Assembly: GCF_003173595.1 (NCBI RefSeq)
Contig: NZ_QGNZ01000003.1
Location: 310,001-374,000 of the forward strand
Reading direction: 5' to 3'
Origin: Pedobacter yonginensis
Lineage (GTDB): Bacteria; Bacteroidota; Bacteroidia; Sphingobacteriales; Sphingobacteriaceae
DNA: 64,000 nucleotides
Both the position numbers and the translations under genes were made by a program. Shown here in pieces: positions 19,511 to 28,221 of the stretch (position 1 is the first letter of the stretch; each line of letters begins with the position of its first letter). The notes under the pieces were generated by a model. The model was not told where the DNA came from. It did not search any database and was given only the letters and a program-made list of their open reading frames with translations.

Positions 19511-20854
19511 CTACTTTTTAGCGTCTTTGCTAAACAGTTGGTCTTTAGTGGTTTTCTCTACAACAAGTCCATCTTTCAATTTGTTTTGGATGGCAGAGTA
19601 CGGTCCGGTTACAATTTCCTGACCAGCTTTGATACCTGATTTTACAATAATAAATTGATCATTCTGAATACCTGTAGTTACTTCTGCTTTTTTAACTTTT
19701 TTGGTTGCAGCTTCGTAAACGTAAACGTATTGCTTAATGGACTTATCATTCAGTTTCGATTTTTGTTTATCGGTATTGTCTTGGTTGCCTTGATTTTTTG
19801 CATCATCACCAGTTTTAGCACCGTTATCTGTAAATACAGCTTGAATTGGAATGGCTAAGCCTGTTAACGATTCGCTCTCAATATCTACGGTTGCAGACAT
19901 ACCCGGACGGAAAATAGATTGTTGCTTTCCGGCTAATTCTTCTACAATTCTAATTTTAACCGAGAAATTGGTTACTTGATCTACTGAAGTAGAAGTGGTT
20001 GTACCCACCGCTGTTGATGAGCTTGCAATCTCGGTTACCGTACCTCTAAATTTCTTATCTGAAAATGCGTCAACTTCTATAGAGGCCTTATCGCCAACTT
20101 TAACACGTGTAATGTCGTTTTCATTCACATCAACATTTACTTCCATTGATGATAAATTTGAAATCCTCATAATTTCTGTACCTGCCATTTGCGAGGTACC
20201 TAAAATACGATCGCCCAATTCGATAGATAATTTTGAAACCACACCATCAACCGGCGCATAAATGGTTGTTTTGGCTAGATTAGCACCTGCTTCTTTAACA
20301 TTTGCACCTGTTTGCTCTAAAGTAAATTTAGCACCCGTTACGCTTTCTTTTGCGCTCGCTAATGTAGCTTTAGCCGTTAAGTAAGCTGCTTTGGCAGCAT
20401 CAAACTCAGAAGCTGAGATTACTTTTTTGTTAAAGAGCTCTACGTTTCTTTTATAGGTGGCCTCTGCATTTACAAAATTAGCCTGACTCTGAATCAATTG
20501 TTGTTGTGCGCCTGCAACACTCGCTTTTTGAGCATTATAGGTAGCCACAGTTCTTTCATATCCAGATTGCAAAACATCTGGTCTAACTTTACACAGTAAC
20601 TGACCAGCTTTTACAATATCGCCTTCTTTAACTTTTAATTCTACAACCTCTCCAGATACTTCTGAACTTAATTTCACTTCAGTTTCTGGCTGAATTTTAC
20701 CACTCGCAGTAACGGTTTCTACAACAGTTTTATCTGATGCTTTTTCTGTAGTTACTTTTTCTGTTTTACTACCACCAATAACTCCAGCTAGTTTTAATCC
20801 AATTAGGATTGCCAGAATAACTCCAATGGTAATTAATATGTGCTTCAGTTTCAT
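19511..20854 (-). CDS. HlyD/MacA-type periplasmic adaptor of an efflux system
   Basis: Membrane-fusion protein linking an inner-membrane pump to a TolC channel. One N-terminal membrane anchor (KHILITIGVILAILIGLKLAG) comes first. The lipoyl-like half domain is VVELKVKEGDIVKAGQLLCKVRP and its partner is TTIYAPVDGVVSKLSIELGD. Between them is an Ala/Gln-rich coiled-coil hairpin (residues about 85-190). A beta-barrel domain follows, with a Gln/Asn/Asp/Lys-rich insert (GDDAKNQGNQDNTDKQ) near residue 350 that is unusual for the family. The TolC gene lies 100 bases upstream on the same strand. No pump gene (MacB, RND) is adjacent. Confidence 0.9.
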   Translation of the reverse strand: MKLKHILITIGVILAILIGLKLAGVIGGSKTEKVTTEKASDKTVVETVTASGKIQPETEVKLSSEVSGEVVELKVKEGDIVKAGQLLCKVRPDVLQSGYERTVATYNAQKASVAGAQQQLIQSQANFVNAEATYKRNVELFNKKVISASEFDAAKAAYLTAKATLASAKESVTGAKFTLEQTGANVKEAGANLAKTTIYAPVDGVVSKLSIELGDRILGTSQMAGTEIMRISNLSSMEVNVDVNENDITRVKVGDKASIEVDAFSDKKFRGTVTEIASSSTAVGTTTSTSVDQVTNFSVKIRIVEELAGKQQSIFRPGMSATVDIESESLTGLAIPIQAVFTDNGAKTGDDAKNQGNQDNTDKQKSKLNDKSIKQYVYVYEAATKKVKKAEVTTGIQNDQFIIVKSGIKAGQEIVTGPYSAIQNKLKDGLVVEKTTKDQLFSKDAKK

Positions 20855-20953
20855 AATATTTTGTATTGCGTTTGTTTGTATTAGGGTTGGAATGTTTTAA
20901 AAAGTTAGAGCGTTGTAATGTTGCTGGGTGAGCTAATTTTTCAATTACTGAAT

Positions 20954-22312
20954 TTAAAAATTAATCTGTTTGCCTAAATAATAATCAATCACTTTTGCTC
21001 TAAACAAAAGATCGTATTTAGCTTGAATAAAATCAATTTCTGCCTTGTTTCTATTGGTTTGGGCAGTGCTATAATCTAAAGAGTTTACCAAACCAACATT
21101 ATAGCGTTGCTCAACCACATAGAATGCATCTTTTTGTGCATTAAAGGCATTTTGAGTGGAAACATATCTACTTTGTGCCGCCTTCAAATCGGTTGTTGCC
21201 TGAAAAATAACCTTATTCAAATTATTTTTTGCCAATTGCTCTTGGGTTAAAGTGTTGTTATAGGTAATTTTTGCCCTGCGCACACCCGAGCGTGCTGCAA
21301 AGCCATTAAAAATTGGAATCTGTATGCTCATCCCGATGCTTTGACCAAAACGTTGGTTAACTTGATCGATAAAAGATTGTTGCGCAAACAAACCTGCATA
21401 ATTAAACTGATAAGAATATGAGCTGGATAAGCCAGCCCCAAAACTTATTCTAGGTGAATAGGCACCTCTTGCCACATCAATAGCTTGTTTTGCAGCCAAT
21501 GAACGTAAATTGGCTAACTTAATATCCGGGAAAATTTTCATCGCGTTATCAAAAATTTCATCCGGATTGTTTGTAGTGGGCGTAACTTGAATGTTGTCGA
21601 TAATTGGTGCCTGTACCACAAATTTCTGATTGGGTGGCAATTCCATTAATTGGCCCAGCGTTAAGTACGAAACTGATAATTGGTTTTGTGCATTGGTTAA
21701 GTTTAACTCAGCGGTTGCCACTTGCGATTTGGCTTGAGAAATATCAGCCAAAGTTTTATTACCAGCATCCAACAAGGCATTCTCTCTGACAAGCGTTTTA
21801 TTCGAAATATCAAGTTGATCTTTTGAAGCCCTTGCCAAATCTGTATTGTATAAAACTTGTAAGTAAGCGGTTACCACTTGGAGAATCAAATCGTTTTTAA
21901 CCTTCTCTACATTACTTTTCTCTGCTTCTAGCAAAGTTTTGTTCTGTCTAATCTGATTAATCTTGGCAAAACCCTGAAAAACATCAACGTTAGTGCTTAA
22001 ACTTCCACTGGTGTATAAGGAAGTTTGGTTGGTTACCTGAAAAGTAGTTTGATCCAAACCACGTCCAAATGTTAAGTTCGGACTTATGCTTCCATTTAAA
22101 GTTGGATAGAGCGCATATTTTGATTGACTGAGGTTTTCTTCACTCAAAGCGGCGCTAAATTGGGCCTGCTTAATGGTTAAGTTGTTCTTTAAAGTATTAT
22201 CAACAGCTTGTTGGATGGTGATGACTTCTTGAGCATGAGCATTTTGAGAGACGCTAAAACCTACAACTAAAGCAAAACCGGCTAAAAACTTATTCTTGGT
22301 AAACATTTTCAT
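20954..22312 (-). CDS. TolC-family outer-membrane channel
   Basis: Outer-membrane efflux protein. The start is taken as ATG 22312 (MKMFTKNKFLAGFALVVGF), which gives a signal peptide ending HAQE; the frame's earlier start would be TTG. Two OEP repeats follow: VITIQQAVDNTLKNNLTIKQAQ opens the first half, and PDIKLANLRSLAAKQAIDVARGAYSPRISFGAGL opens the second. The protein ends NSLDYSTAQTNRNKAEIDFIQAKYDLLFRAKVIDYYLG, as is typical. It partners with the downstream HlyD gene for export of an unknown compound. Confidence 0.93.
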   Translation of the reverse strand: MKMFTKNKFLAGFALVVGFSVSQNAHAQEVITIQQAVDNTLKNNLTIKQAQFSAALSEENLSQSKYALYPTLNGSISPNLTFGRGLDQTTFQVTNQTSLYTSGSLSTNVDVFQGFAKINQIRQNKTLLEAEKSNVEKVKNDLILQVVTAYLQVLYNTDLARASKDQLDISNKTLVRENALLDAGNKTLADISQAKSQVATAELNLTNAQNQLSVSYLTLGQLMELPPNQKFVVQAPIIDNIQVTPTTNNPDEIFDNAMKIFPDIKLANLRSLAAKQAIDVARGAYSPRISFGAGLSSSYSYQFNYAGLFAQQSFIDQVNQRFGQSIGMSIQIPIFNGFAARSGVRRAKITYNNTLTQEQLAKNNLNKVIFQATTDLKAAQSRYVSTQNAFNAQKDAFYVVEQRYNVGLVNSLDYSTAQTNRNKAEIDFIQAKYDLLFRAKVIDYYLGKQINF

Positions 22313-22384
22313 AATTTGTTTCAAATCTATACAAACAACTTTAATTTATTTCAATCTGTACAAGCAATTACTAACTTTGGTTTA

Positions 22385-23002
22385 ATGTACTTGGTCAAAT
22401 CGCCACTTCTGCTTAAATGGTATTACCCATCCTTACTTTGGAATAAATCCCGAACCGAAAAAGTTATTTATTTGACCTTTGACGATGGACCTATACCCAA
22501 TGTTACAGACTTTGTGTTAAAAACTTTGGAAGCCTTTAACGCAAAAGCCACTTTTTTTTGCATTGGCGATAATATTCAAAAACATCCCGAAGTTTTCGAG
22601 CGCGTAAAAAATGGGGGTCATGCTATCGGTAATCACACTTTCAACCATTTAAAGGGCTGGGTAACCGACGATGAAACTTATCTGCAAAATACAATTAAGT
22701 GTCAACAATTTACCCATTCAAAACTTTTTAGACCACCTTACGGCAGAATTAAAAAATCCCAAATCTCAAACCTCAAATCTGAAATCCCAAATTTAGAAAT
22801 TATAATGTGGGATGTTCTGAGTGGCGATTTCGACATCCATTTGGCTCCAGAAAAATGTTATCGTAATGTGGTTAGAAATACCCAAAATGGATCAATTATC
22901 GTTTTCCATGATAGTTTAAAAGCATTTGATCGATTGGAATATGCGCTCCCACGTGTTTTAGAATATTTTGCAAAGAAGGGGTATCGGTTTTCTTCGCTTT
23001 AG
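22385..23002 (+). CDS. Polysaccharide deacetylase family protein (NodB homology)
   Basis: Carbohydrate esterase 4 fold, acting on N- or O-acetyl groups of cell-wall or exported polysaccharide. The start at 22385 avoids overlap with the TolC gene and puts YLTFDDGP (Asp33, Asp34) at the usual place. Metal-binding HTFNH (His84, His88), RPPYG (residues 117-121) and MWDVLSGDFD (141-150) are all present. Length 205. Residues 123-138 (KKSQISNLKSEIPNLE) are encoded by five tandem 7-base repeats, so this loop looks like a repeat insertion. Confidence 0.9.
   Translation: MYLVKSPLLLKWYYPSLLWNKSRTEKVIYLTFDDGPIPNVTDFVLKTLEAFNAKATFFCIGDNIQKHPEVFERVKNGGHAIGNHTFNHLKGWVTDDETYLQNTIKCQQFTHSKLFRPPYGRIKKSQISNLKSEIPNLEIIMWDVLSGDFDIHLAPEKCYRNVVRNTQNGSIIVFHDSLKAFDRLEYALPRVLEYFAKKGYRFSSL
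22756..22790 (+). repeat. Five heptamer repeats inside the deacetylase coding sequence
   Basis: ATCCCAA ATCTCAA ACCTCAA ATCTGAA ATCCCAA, followed by a decayed sixth unit. The same ATCTCAA word dominates the intergenic array at 33.9-34.2 kb. Because 7 is not a multiple of 3, the repeat is read in all three frames and yields a non-repetitive peptide. Confidence 0.85.
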
Positions 23003-23148
23003 GCGACATGCGAATTTCGCCCGCCAGTCCACTTATTTAGAATTATCCTAAATAATACAATGATCTAAGGATGACCCTCCGAGGTGCTTTTTTTTTGTAA
23101 ATTCGCAGCTAGTAGAATAGAAGTATTACCTTTTAACCAATAAAATCG

Positions 23149-25428
23149 ATGGCCTTTGATATAGACATGATTAAAAAGGTTTATGCAAACTTCGGGAGCC
23201 GTGTAGATGCTGCTCGCAAGATAGTTGGCAGACCTTTAACATTATCTGAAAAAATATTGTATGCTCACCTTTGGGATGGAGATCCAAAAAAAGCATTTTC
23301 TCGCGGAACGGATTATGTAGATTTCGCACCAGATCGTGTAGCAATGCAAGATGCAACTGCTCAAATGGCGCTTTTGCAGTTTATGCAAGCTGGTCGCCCT
23401 CAAGTGGCAGTACCTTCAACCGTTCACTGCGATCACTTAATTACTGCTAAAGAAGGTGCTGCAATAGATCTTCCTCATGCAAAAACAGAAAGTGCTGAAG
23501 TTTTTGACTTCTTATCTTCTGTATCAAATAAATATGGCATTGGTTTCTGGAAACCAGGGGCCGGCATTATTCACCAAGTTGTTTTAGAAAATTATGCATT
23601 CCCAGGTGGAATGATGATTGGTACCGATTCTCATACCGTAAATGCGGGTGGTTTAGGTATGGTTGCAATTGGTGTTGGTGGTGCTGATGCTTGTGATGTG
23701 ATGGCTGGATTACCTTGGGAACTTAAATTCCCTAAGTTAATTGGCGTTAAATTAACAGGCAAATTAAGCGGTTGGACTTCTGCTAAAGATGTGATTTTAA
23801 AAGTTGCTGGTATTTTAACCGTAAAAGGTGGTACAGGTGCAATTGTAGAATATTTTGGCGATGGCGCCATTAACTTAAGCTGTACGGGTAAAGGTACCAT
23901 TTGTAATATGGGTGCTGAAATAGGGGCAACAACTTCTACTTTCGGTTACGATGCAAGCATGGAACGTTATTTACGTGCTACAGGAAGAGATGAAGTTGCT
24001 GATGAAGCCAATAAAATTGCTGCTTACTTAACCGGTGATGATGAGGTTTATGCAAATCCAGAAAGTTATTTCGATCAGGTAATTGAAATTAATCTTGATG
24101 AGTTAGAACCATATTTAAACGGTCCTTTTACGCCAGATTTAGCTACTCCAGTTTCTCAAATGAAAACAGAAGCAGAGAAAAACGGCTGGCCTTTAAAAGT
24201 TGAATGGGGCTTAATTGGTTCATGTACAAACTCTTCTTATGAAGATTTATCTAGAGCAGCATCAATTGCAAACCAAGCGATTGCAAAAGGTTTAACAACA
24301 AAATCTGCATTTGGTATTAACCCAGGTTCTGAACAAGTGCGTTATACAGCAAATCGCGATGGCTATTTAAAAACCTTCGAAGATTTGGATGCGACCATCT
24401 TTACCAATGCTTGCGGCCCTTGCATTGGAATGTGGGATCGTACAGGTGCAGAAAAAGCAGAGAAAAATACAATCGTACACTCATTTAACAGAAACTTTGC
24501 AAAACGTGCAGATGGTAATCCAAATACCTTCGCATTTGTAGCTTCGCCAGAAATGGTTGCAGCAATTGCCATTGCTGGTGATTTAGGTTTCAACCCATTA
24601 ACAGATACATTAACCAACGATAAAGGCGAGCAAGTAAAATTGGATCCACCTGTGGGCGATGAATTGCCTGTAAATGGTTACGCTGTTGAAGATGCAGGTT
24701 TCCAAGCACCAGCAGCTGATGGTTCATCAGTTGAGGTTTTGGTTTCCCCTACTTCTCACCGCTTACAATTATTAGATCCATTTACCCCTTGGGAAGGCAC
24801 AGATTTAAAAGGTTTAAAACTTTTAATCAAAGCTAAAGGCAAGTGTACAACAGATCATATTTCTATGGCGGGTCCATGGTTAAAATTCCGTGGTCACTTA
24901 GATAACATTTCAAACAACATGCTTATCGGTGCAGTCAATTACTTCAACGATAAAACCGATAATGTTAAAAATCAATTAACTGGCGAATATGGTCCGGTTC
25001 CTGCAACGCAACGTGCTTACAAAGCACAAGGAATTGGCTCTATCGTTGTAGGTGATGAGAACTATGGTGAAGGTTCTTCTCGTGAACATGCCGCTATGGA
25101 ACCTCGTCATTTAGGCGTACGTGCGGTATTGGTAAAATCTTTTGCGCGTATCCACGAAACAAACCTTAAAAAACAAGGAATGTTGGGATTAACGTTTGCA
25201 GATAAAGATGATTACGATAAAATCCAAGAAAATGATGTAATTGATATTATTGGTTTAACAGAGTTTGCTCCAAATAAACCTTTAACATTAGTTTTACACC
25301 ATCCTGATGGAACTGAAGAGCAATTCCCAGTTAACCACAGCTACAATGCTCAACAAATTGAGTGGTTTGTTGCAGGTGGTGCGTTAAATATCATCAGAAG
25401 AGAAGCTGCGCTTAAGGCACAAGGCTAG
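23149..25428 (+). CDS. Aconitate hydratase
   Basis: TCA-cycle enzyme converting citrate to isocitrate through a 4Fe-4S cluster. At 759 residues it resembles the mitochondrial type. Cluster cysteines are Cys359 ([11 protein letters not shown]), Cys422 and Cys425 ([11 protein letters not shown]). Substrate-binding [21 protein letters not shown] and the C-terminal swivel domain with [22 protein letters not shown] are present. Single gene; a long 7-base repeat array lies between its stop codon and its terminator. Confidence 0.97.
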   Translation: MAFDIDMIKKVYANFGSRVDAARKIVGRPLTLSEKILYAHLWDGDPKKAFSRGTDYVDFAPDRVAMQDATAQMALLQFMQAGRPQVAVPSTVHCDHLITAKEGAAIDLPHAKTESAEVFDFLSSVSNKYGIGFWKPGAGIIHQVVLENYAFPGGMMIGTDSHTVNAGGLGMVAIGVGGADACDVMAGLPWELKFPKLIGVKLTGKLSGWTSAKDVILKVAGILTVKGGTGAIVEYFGDGAINLSCTGKGTICNMGAEIGATTSTFGYDASMERYLRATGRDEVADEANKIAAYLTGDDEVYANPESYFDQVIEINLDELEPYLNGPFTPDLATPVSQMKTEAEKNGWPLKVEWGLIGSCTNSSYEDLSRAASIANQAIAKGLTTKSAFGINPGSEQVRYTANRDGYLKTFEDLDATIFTNACGPCIGMWDRTGAEKAEKNTIVHSFNRNFAKRADGNPNTFAFVASPEMVAAIAIAGDLGFNPLTDTLTNDKGEQVKLDPPVGDELPVNGYAVEDAGFQAPAADGSSVEVLVSPTSHRLQLLDPFTPWEGTDLKGLKLLIKAKGKCTTDHISMAGPWLKFRGHLDNISNNMLIGAVNYFNDKTDNVKNQLTGEYGPVPATQRAYKAQGIGSIVVGDENYGEGSSREHAAMEPRHLGVRAVLVKSFARIHETNLKKQGMLGLTFADKDDYDKIQENDVIDIIGLTEFAPNKPLTLVLHHPDGTEEQFPVNHSYNAQQIEWFVAGGALNIIRREAALKAQG

Positions 25429-25431
25429 AGA

Positions 25432-25580
25432 GACTAAAGCTGAAAGACCAAAGCTGAATGACTAAAGCGGAAAGACTAAAGCTGAAAGCTAATAGACCAA
25501 AGCGGAAAGACCAAAGTTGAAAGACTAAAGCTAATAGACTAGAGCTTAAAGACTAAAGCTGAAAGCTAGTTGACTGAAGC
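25432..25580 (+). repeat. 14-base (2 x 7) tandem repeat in the aconitase 3' untranslated region
   Basis: Starting 3 bases after the stop codon, about ten units of the GACTAAA GCTGAAA type run to 25580. Two units carry one extra heptamer (GCTAATA, GCTAGTT), so the true period is 7. Common changes are C for T, CGG for CTG and AATA for GAAA. The terminator lies 11 bases after it, so the array should be part of the acn mRNA. Confidence 0.9.
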
Positions 25581-25590
25581 ACATAATTAT

Positions 25591-25629
25591 AAAATCCCAT
25601 TTTGAGTAAAATCAGAATGGGATTTTTTT
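25591..25629 (+). terminator. Rho-independent terminator of the aconitase transcript
   Basis: Stem aatcccattttg / cagaatgggatt with one G-T pair and a 7-base loop, followed by a T run. Confidence 0.8.
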
Positions 25630-25685
25630 GTTGTGGAATTGAAATTAAAATCTATTTTTGCCATTCATTAAAATACGCTCTAATC

Positions 25686-26213
25686 ATGAAAAAGCTCTTT
25701 CTTTGTGCATTAACTGCACTGGCATTCCTTGGAGCCAAGGCTCAGGATGCTCAAAACACCATTAAAATTAACCCCTTAAGTGCCTTGTTGAGTACTGGTT
25801 CTGTTTTTTACGAAAGAAAAATCAACGATGGTATTTCAGCACAGCTTGGGCTTGCCTACACAGGTATTAAACTTGAGGATGTTAAGTTTACAGGAGTTGC
25901 AATTACACCAGAAGTTCGTTTCTATCTAAAGCAGAAAGCAATTAGTGGCTTATATGCGGCTCCGTTTTTAAGGTATCAAAATTATACCGTTACAGATGGG
26001 ACAGATAAAGGCAAATACAATTCTTTTGGTGGTGGCGCATTAATCGGTCGTCAATGGGTTTATGGAAGTGGCTTTGTACTTGATTTGTTTTTTGGCCCAA
26101 GTTATAACAGCGGCACATATAAAGCAACTCAGGGAAACAATGAACCCGATATTAAGGGTGGCATAGAAGGCTTTGGCATCCGCACGGGTATTGCACTCGG
26201 CTTTGGTTTCTAA
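25686..26213 (+). CDS. Small outer-membrane beta-barrel protein (DUF3575-like)
   Basis: The start is chosen at ATG 25686, which begins a signal peptide (MKKLFLCALTALAFLGAKAQD); the longer frame starts inside the terminator hairpin. The 175-residue product alternates strands with Gly/aromatic turns (INPLSALLSTGSVFYERKIND, GLAYTGIKLED, VRFYLKQKAISGLYAAPFLRYQ) and ends GIRTGIALGFGF, a barrel C-terminus. Resembles DUF3575/OMP_b-brl proteins of Bacteroidota. Role unknown. Confidence 0.75.
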   Translation: MKKLFLCALTALAFLGAKAQDAQNTIKINPLSALLSTGSVFYERKINDGISAQLGLAYTGIKLEDVKFTGVAITPEVRFYLKQKAISGLYAAPFLRYQNYTVTDGTDKGKYNSFGGGALIGRQWVYGSGFVLDLFFGPSYNSGTYKATQGNNEPDIKGGIEGFGIRTGIALGFGF

Positions 26214-26232
26214 ACTAAAATATTTCATTAAG

Positions 26233-26267
26233 ATCTCGTTTTGTTAATTCAAGACGAGATTTTTTTT
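26233..26267 (+). terminator. Rho-independent terminator after the barrel protein
   Basis: Stem atctcgttttg / caagacgagat with one G-T pair, followed by eight T residues, 19 bases after the stop codon. Confidence 0.8.
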
Positions 26268-26332
26268 ATAGTCCAAGTTGTTTCGATACAATTAAAGCTT
26301 TTTTAATTGCGAACATAAAGTTTAAAAATTAG

Positions 26333-26770
26333 CTACTTAAATTCGTGTCCGCAGGTATAGCAATGGTAACATTTGTTTCCTTTAAAAGGCATAAATACAC
26401 CAACCAAAACGGAAGTTAGAATAACCCACCAGCTAAACTTCTTTTTAGTGGCCATTCCGTAACCTACATTGTCAGACCCACATGCTTCGCAGAGCATTTT
26501 TTCCTCAGCAGGATTGTCCGTAGCTTCATTTTGATCGATCAAATTGCTATTATCTTCTGCCAAGAGTCGATTAATCTGATCTATATCACGTTCAAACACA
26601 ATTAGCTTAACCCCACCAATTGCCTGATTGTAAAGTGGTTGGATAGTTGACACATTTTCATCTGCCAGAAAGCAAGCAAAACCGCTATCTTCTAATCTAG
26701 CTTTGATAATGTTGGCCTCAATTGGGTTATAAAAGGTACTATAAACTATTGTTCTGTCGTTCATGCTCAA
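26333..26770 (-). CDS. DUF2007 protein with C-terminal zinc ribbon split by a hydrophobic segment
   Basis: The N-terminal 75 residues fit DUF2007, a putative signal-transducing domain (TIVYSTFYNPIEANIIKARL, AIGGVKLIVFERDIDQINRLL). The C-terminus has one CxxC pair (LCEACGSDNV), then a hydrophobic stretch WWVILTSVLVGVFMP, then CYHCYTCGHEF. That suggests either a membrane hairpin or a zinc ribbon whose halves lie on either side of a short membrane segment. It lies 22 bases upstream of the glucosidase on the same strand order, so it is the distal gene of that pair. Function unknown. Confidence 0.75.
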   Translation of the reverse strand: MSMNDRTIVYSTFYNPIEANIIKARLEDSGFACFLADENVSTIQPLYNQAIGGVKLIVFERDIDQINRLLAEDNSNLIDQNEATDNPAEEKMLCEACGSDNVGYGMATKKKFSWWVILTSVLVGVFMPFKGNKCYHCYTCGHEFK

Positions 26771-26791
26771 ACTTATGTATTATAAACAACA

Positions 26792-28129
26792 TTATTTAAT
26801 CAAGAATTGTTGCCACCAATAACCAGAATCTTTAATGGTGCGGTGCTGAGTTTTAAAATCATTATAAACCAAACCGAAGCGGGTTGTAAAACCTTCAGCC
26901 CATTCAAAATTATCCATTAAGGTCCAGGCCATATAACCTGTTATATTCACGCCCTCATTTTTGGCTCGAAGCAAGGCCGTCAAATAGAGTTTAAAGTATT
27001 CTATCCGCTCTACATCTTCAATCTTTCCATCAACAATTTTATCATGGTAAGCAGCACCATTCTCTGTAATGATGATGTTTTTAACATTTGGATAGCTTGC
27101 AAATTGCTTTATGATGTTATAAAAACTGTTTTCATTAATTTCCCAACCCATGGCGGTATGCGGTTTTTTTCTGCTTTTTGCTTTAACTTCCCAAGCCTGA
27201 ATCACAGGAATAAAGGCATTATATTTTATGGTTAAAGGGAAGTAATTTTGTAAACCGATAAAATCGAAATCGAACTTTAAGCGCTCTTTGTGTCGCCAAG
27301 TACCATATTCAATTTGAAATTTCTCTAATACGTCCCAATCTGCTGTGGGAAAACCTAAACCTTGTGCAGGTTCTATAAAAAGTCTGTTCATTAAACAATC
27401 AACCCGTTTAGCCGCTAAAATATCGTTATCGCTCTGCGTAAAAGGTATAATTTCCGAACAGGAATAAGTGGTACCAATATTTGCATGGCTCACCTCAGCC
27501 CTTAAAATATTTGCTCCATCCGCTTGGGCCAATGCGGTATGCAACACTGCCGAAAAGAAATTGCTTAGCCCAGTTTTTCCAGGGGCATGGATGCCCAACA
27601 TATACCCAAGAGAAGTAAATCCAAAGGGCTCATTTAAAACAATCCAGTTTTTTACTTTGTCGCCATATTCGTTGGCGCAAATTCTTACAAAAGAGTTGAA
27701 GGCGAAGTTAATGCTGAAACTCGTCCAGCCCCCATCATTTTCCAAAGCTTGAGGCAAATCCCAGTGATAGAGTGTAATGTATGGAATGATGTCGTTTTTT
27801 AGGCATTCATCAATTACCTCATGGTAAAACCGAAGGCCTTGTGGGTTGATTTCGCCTGTTCCATTAGGCAATATTCTAGACCATGCGATGGAGAATCTAA
27901 AAACCTTAAACCCGAGCAGTTTTACTAAAGCAATATCTTCTTTATACTTATGATAAAAATCGCAGGCCACATGGAGCGTACTTCCCTTTTTTATCTTGCC
28001 CGATCTGGCCGAAAAACTGTCCCAAATGGATAAGCCTTTACCGTATTGGTTGGATGCCCCTTCAATTTGAGCGGCAGCAGTAGCTATCCCCCATAAAAAA
28101 TCTGGCCCGAAGTCAGTAGATTTAATCAT
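26792..28129 (-). CDS. Glycoside hydrolase family 1 beta-glucosidase
   Basis: Cytoplasmic retaining glycosidase, a (beta/alpha)8 barrel that acts on beta-glucosides or related disaccharides. ATG 28129 is preferred over the upstream TTG. It has the N-terminal GH1 signature FLWGIATAAAQIEGA (residues 11-25), YHWDLPQALE, acid/base Glu167 in LNEPF, and nucleophile Glu356 in ITENGAA. The Trp-rich end WTLMDNFEWAEGFTTRFGLVY is also typical. 445 residues, no signal peptide. It is not next to a SusC/D pair, so it may serve general disaccharide use. Confidence 0.95.
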   Translation of the reverse strand: MIKSTDFGPDFLWGIATAAAQIEGASNQYGKGLSIWDSFSARSGKIKKGSTLHVACDFYHKYKEDIALVKLLGFKVFRFSIAWSRILPNGTGEINPQGLRFYHEVIDECLKNDIIPYITLYHWDLPQALENDGGWTSFSINFAFNSFVRICANEYGDKVKNWIVLNEPFGFTSLGYMLGIHAPGKTGLSNFFSAVLHTALAQADGANILRAEVSHANIGTTYSCSEIIPFTQSDNDILAAKRVDCLMNRLFIEPAQGLGFPTADWDVLEKFQIEYGTWRHKERLKFDFDFIGLQNYFPLTIKYNAFIPVIQAWEVKAKSRKKPHTAMGWEINENSFYNIIKQFASYPNVKNIIITENGAAYHDKIVDGKIEDVERIEYFKLYLTALLRAKNEGVNITGYMAWTLMDNFEWAEGFTTRFGLVYNDFKTQHRTIKDSGYWWQQFLIK

Positions 28130-28221
28130 ATTATTGCTTTGCCCAATTTGCAAGTTTAATATTAACTCATCATTAACAATTTAACGATTAAAAATCGAAA
28201 CTATTTTTATAGTTTTGATGT

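Noticed and set aside
26792..28129. GH1 glucosidase as part of a polysaccharide utilisation locus
   Set aside because: The nearest SusC/SusD pair is about 14 kb away with many housekeeping genes between, so there is no basis for linking them.
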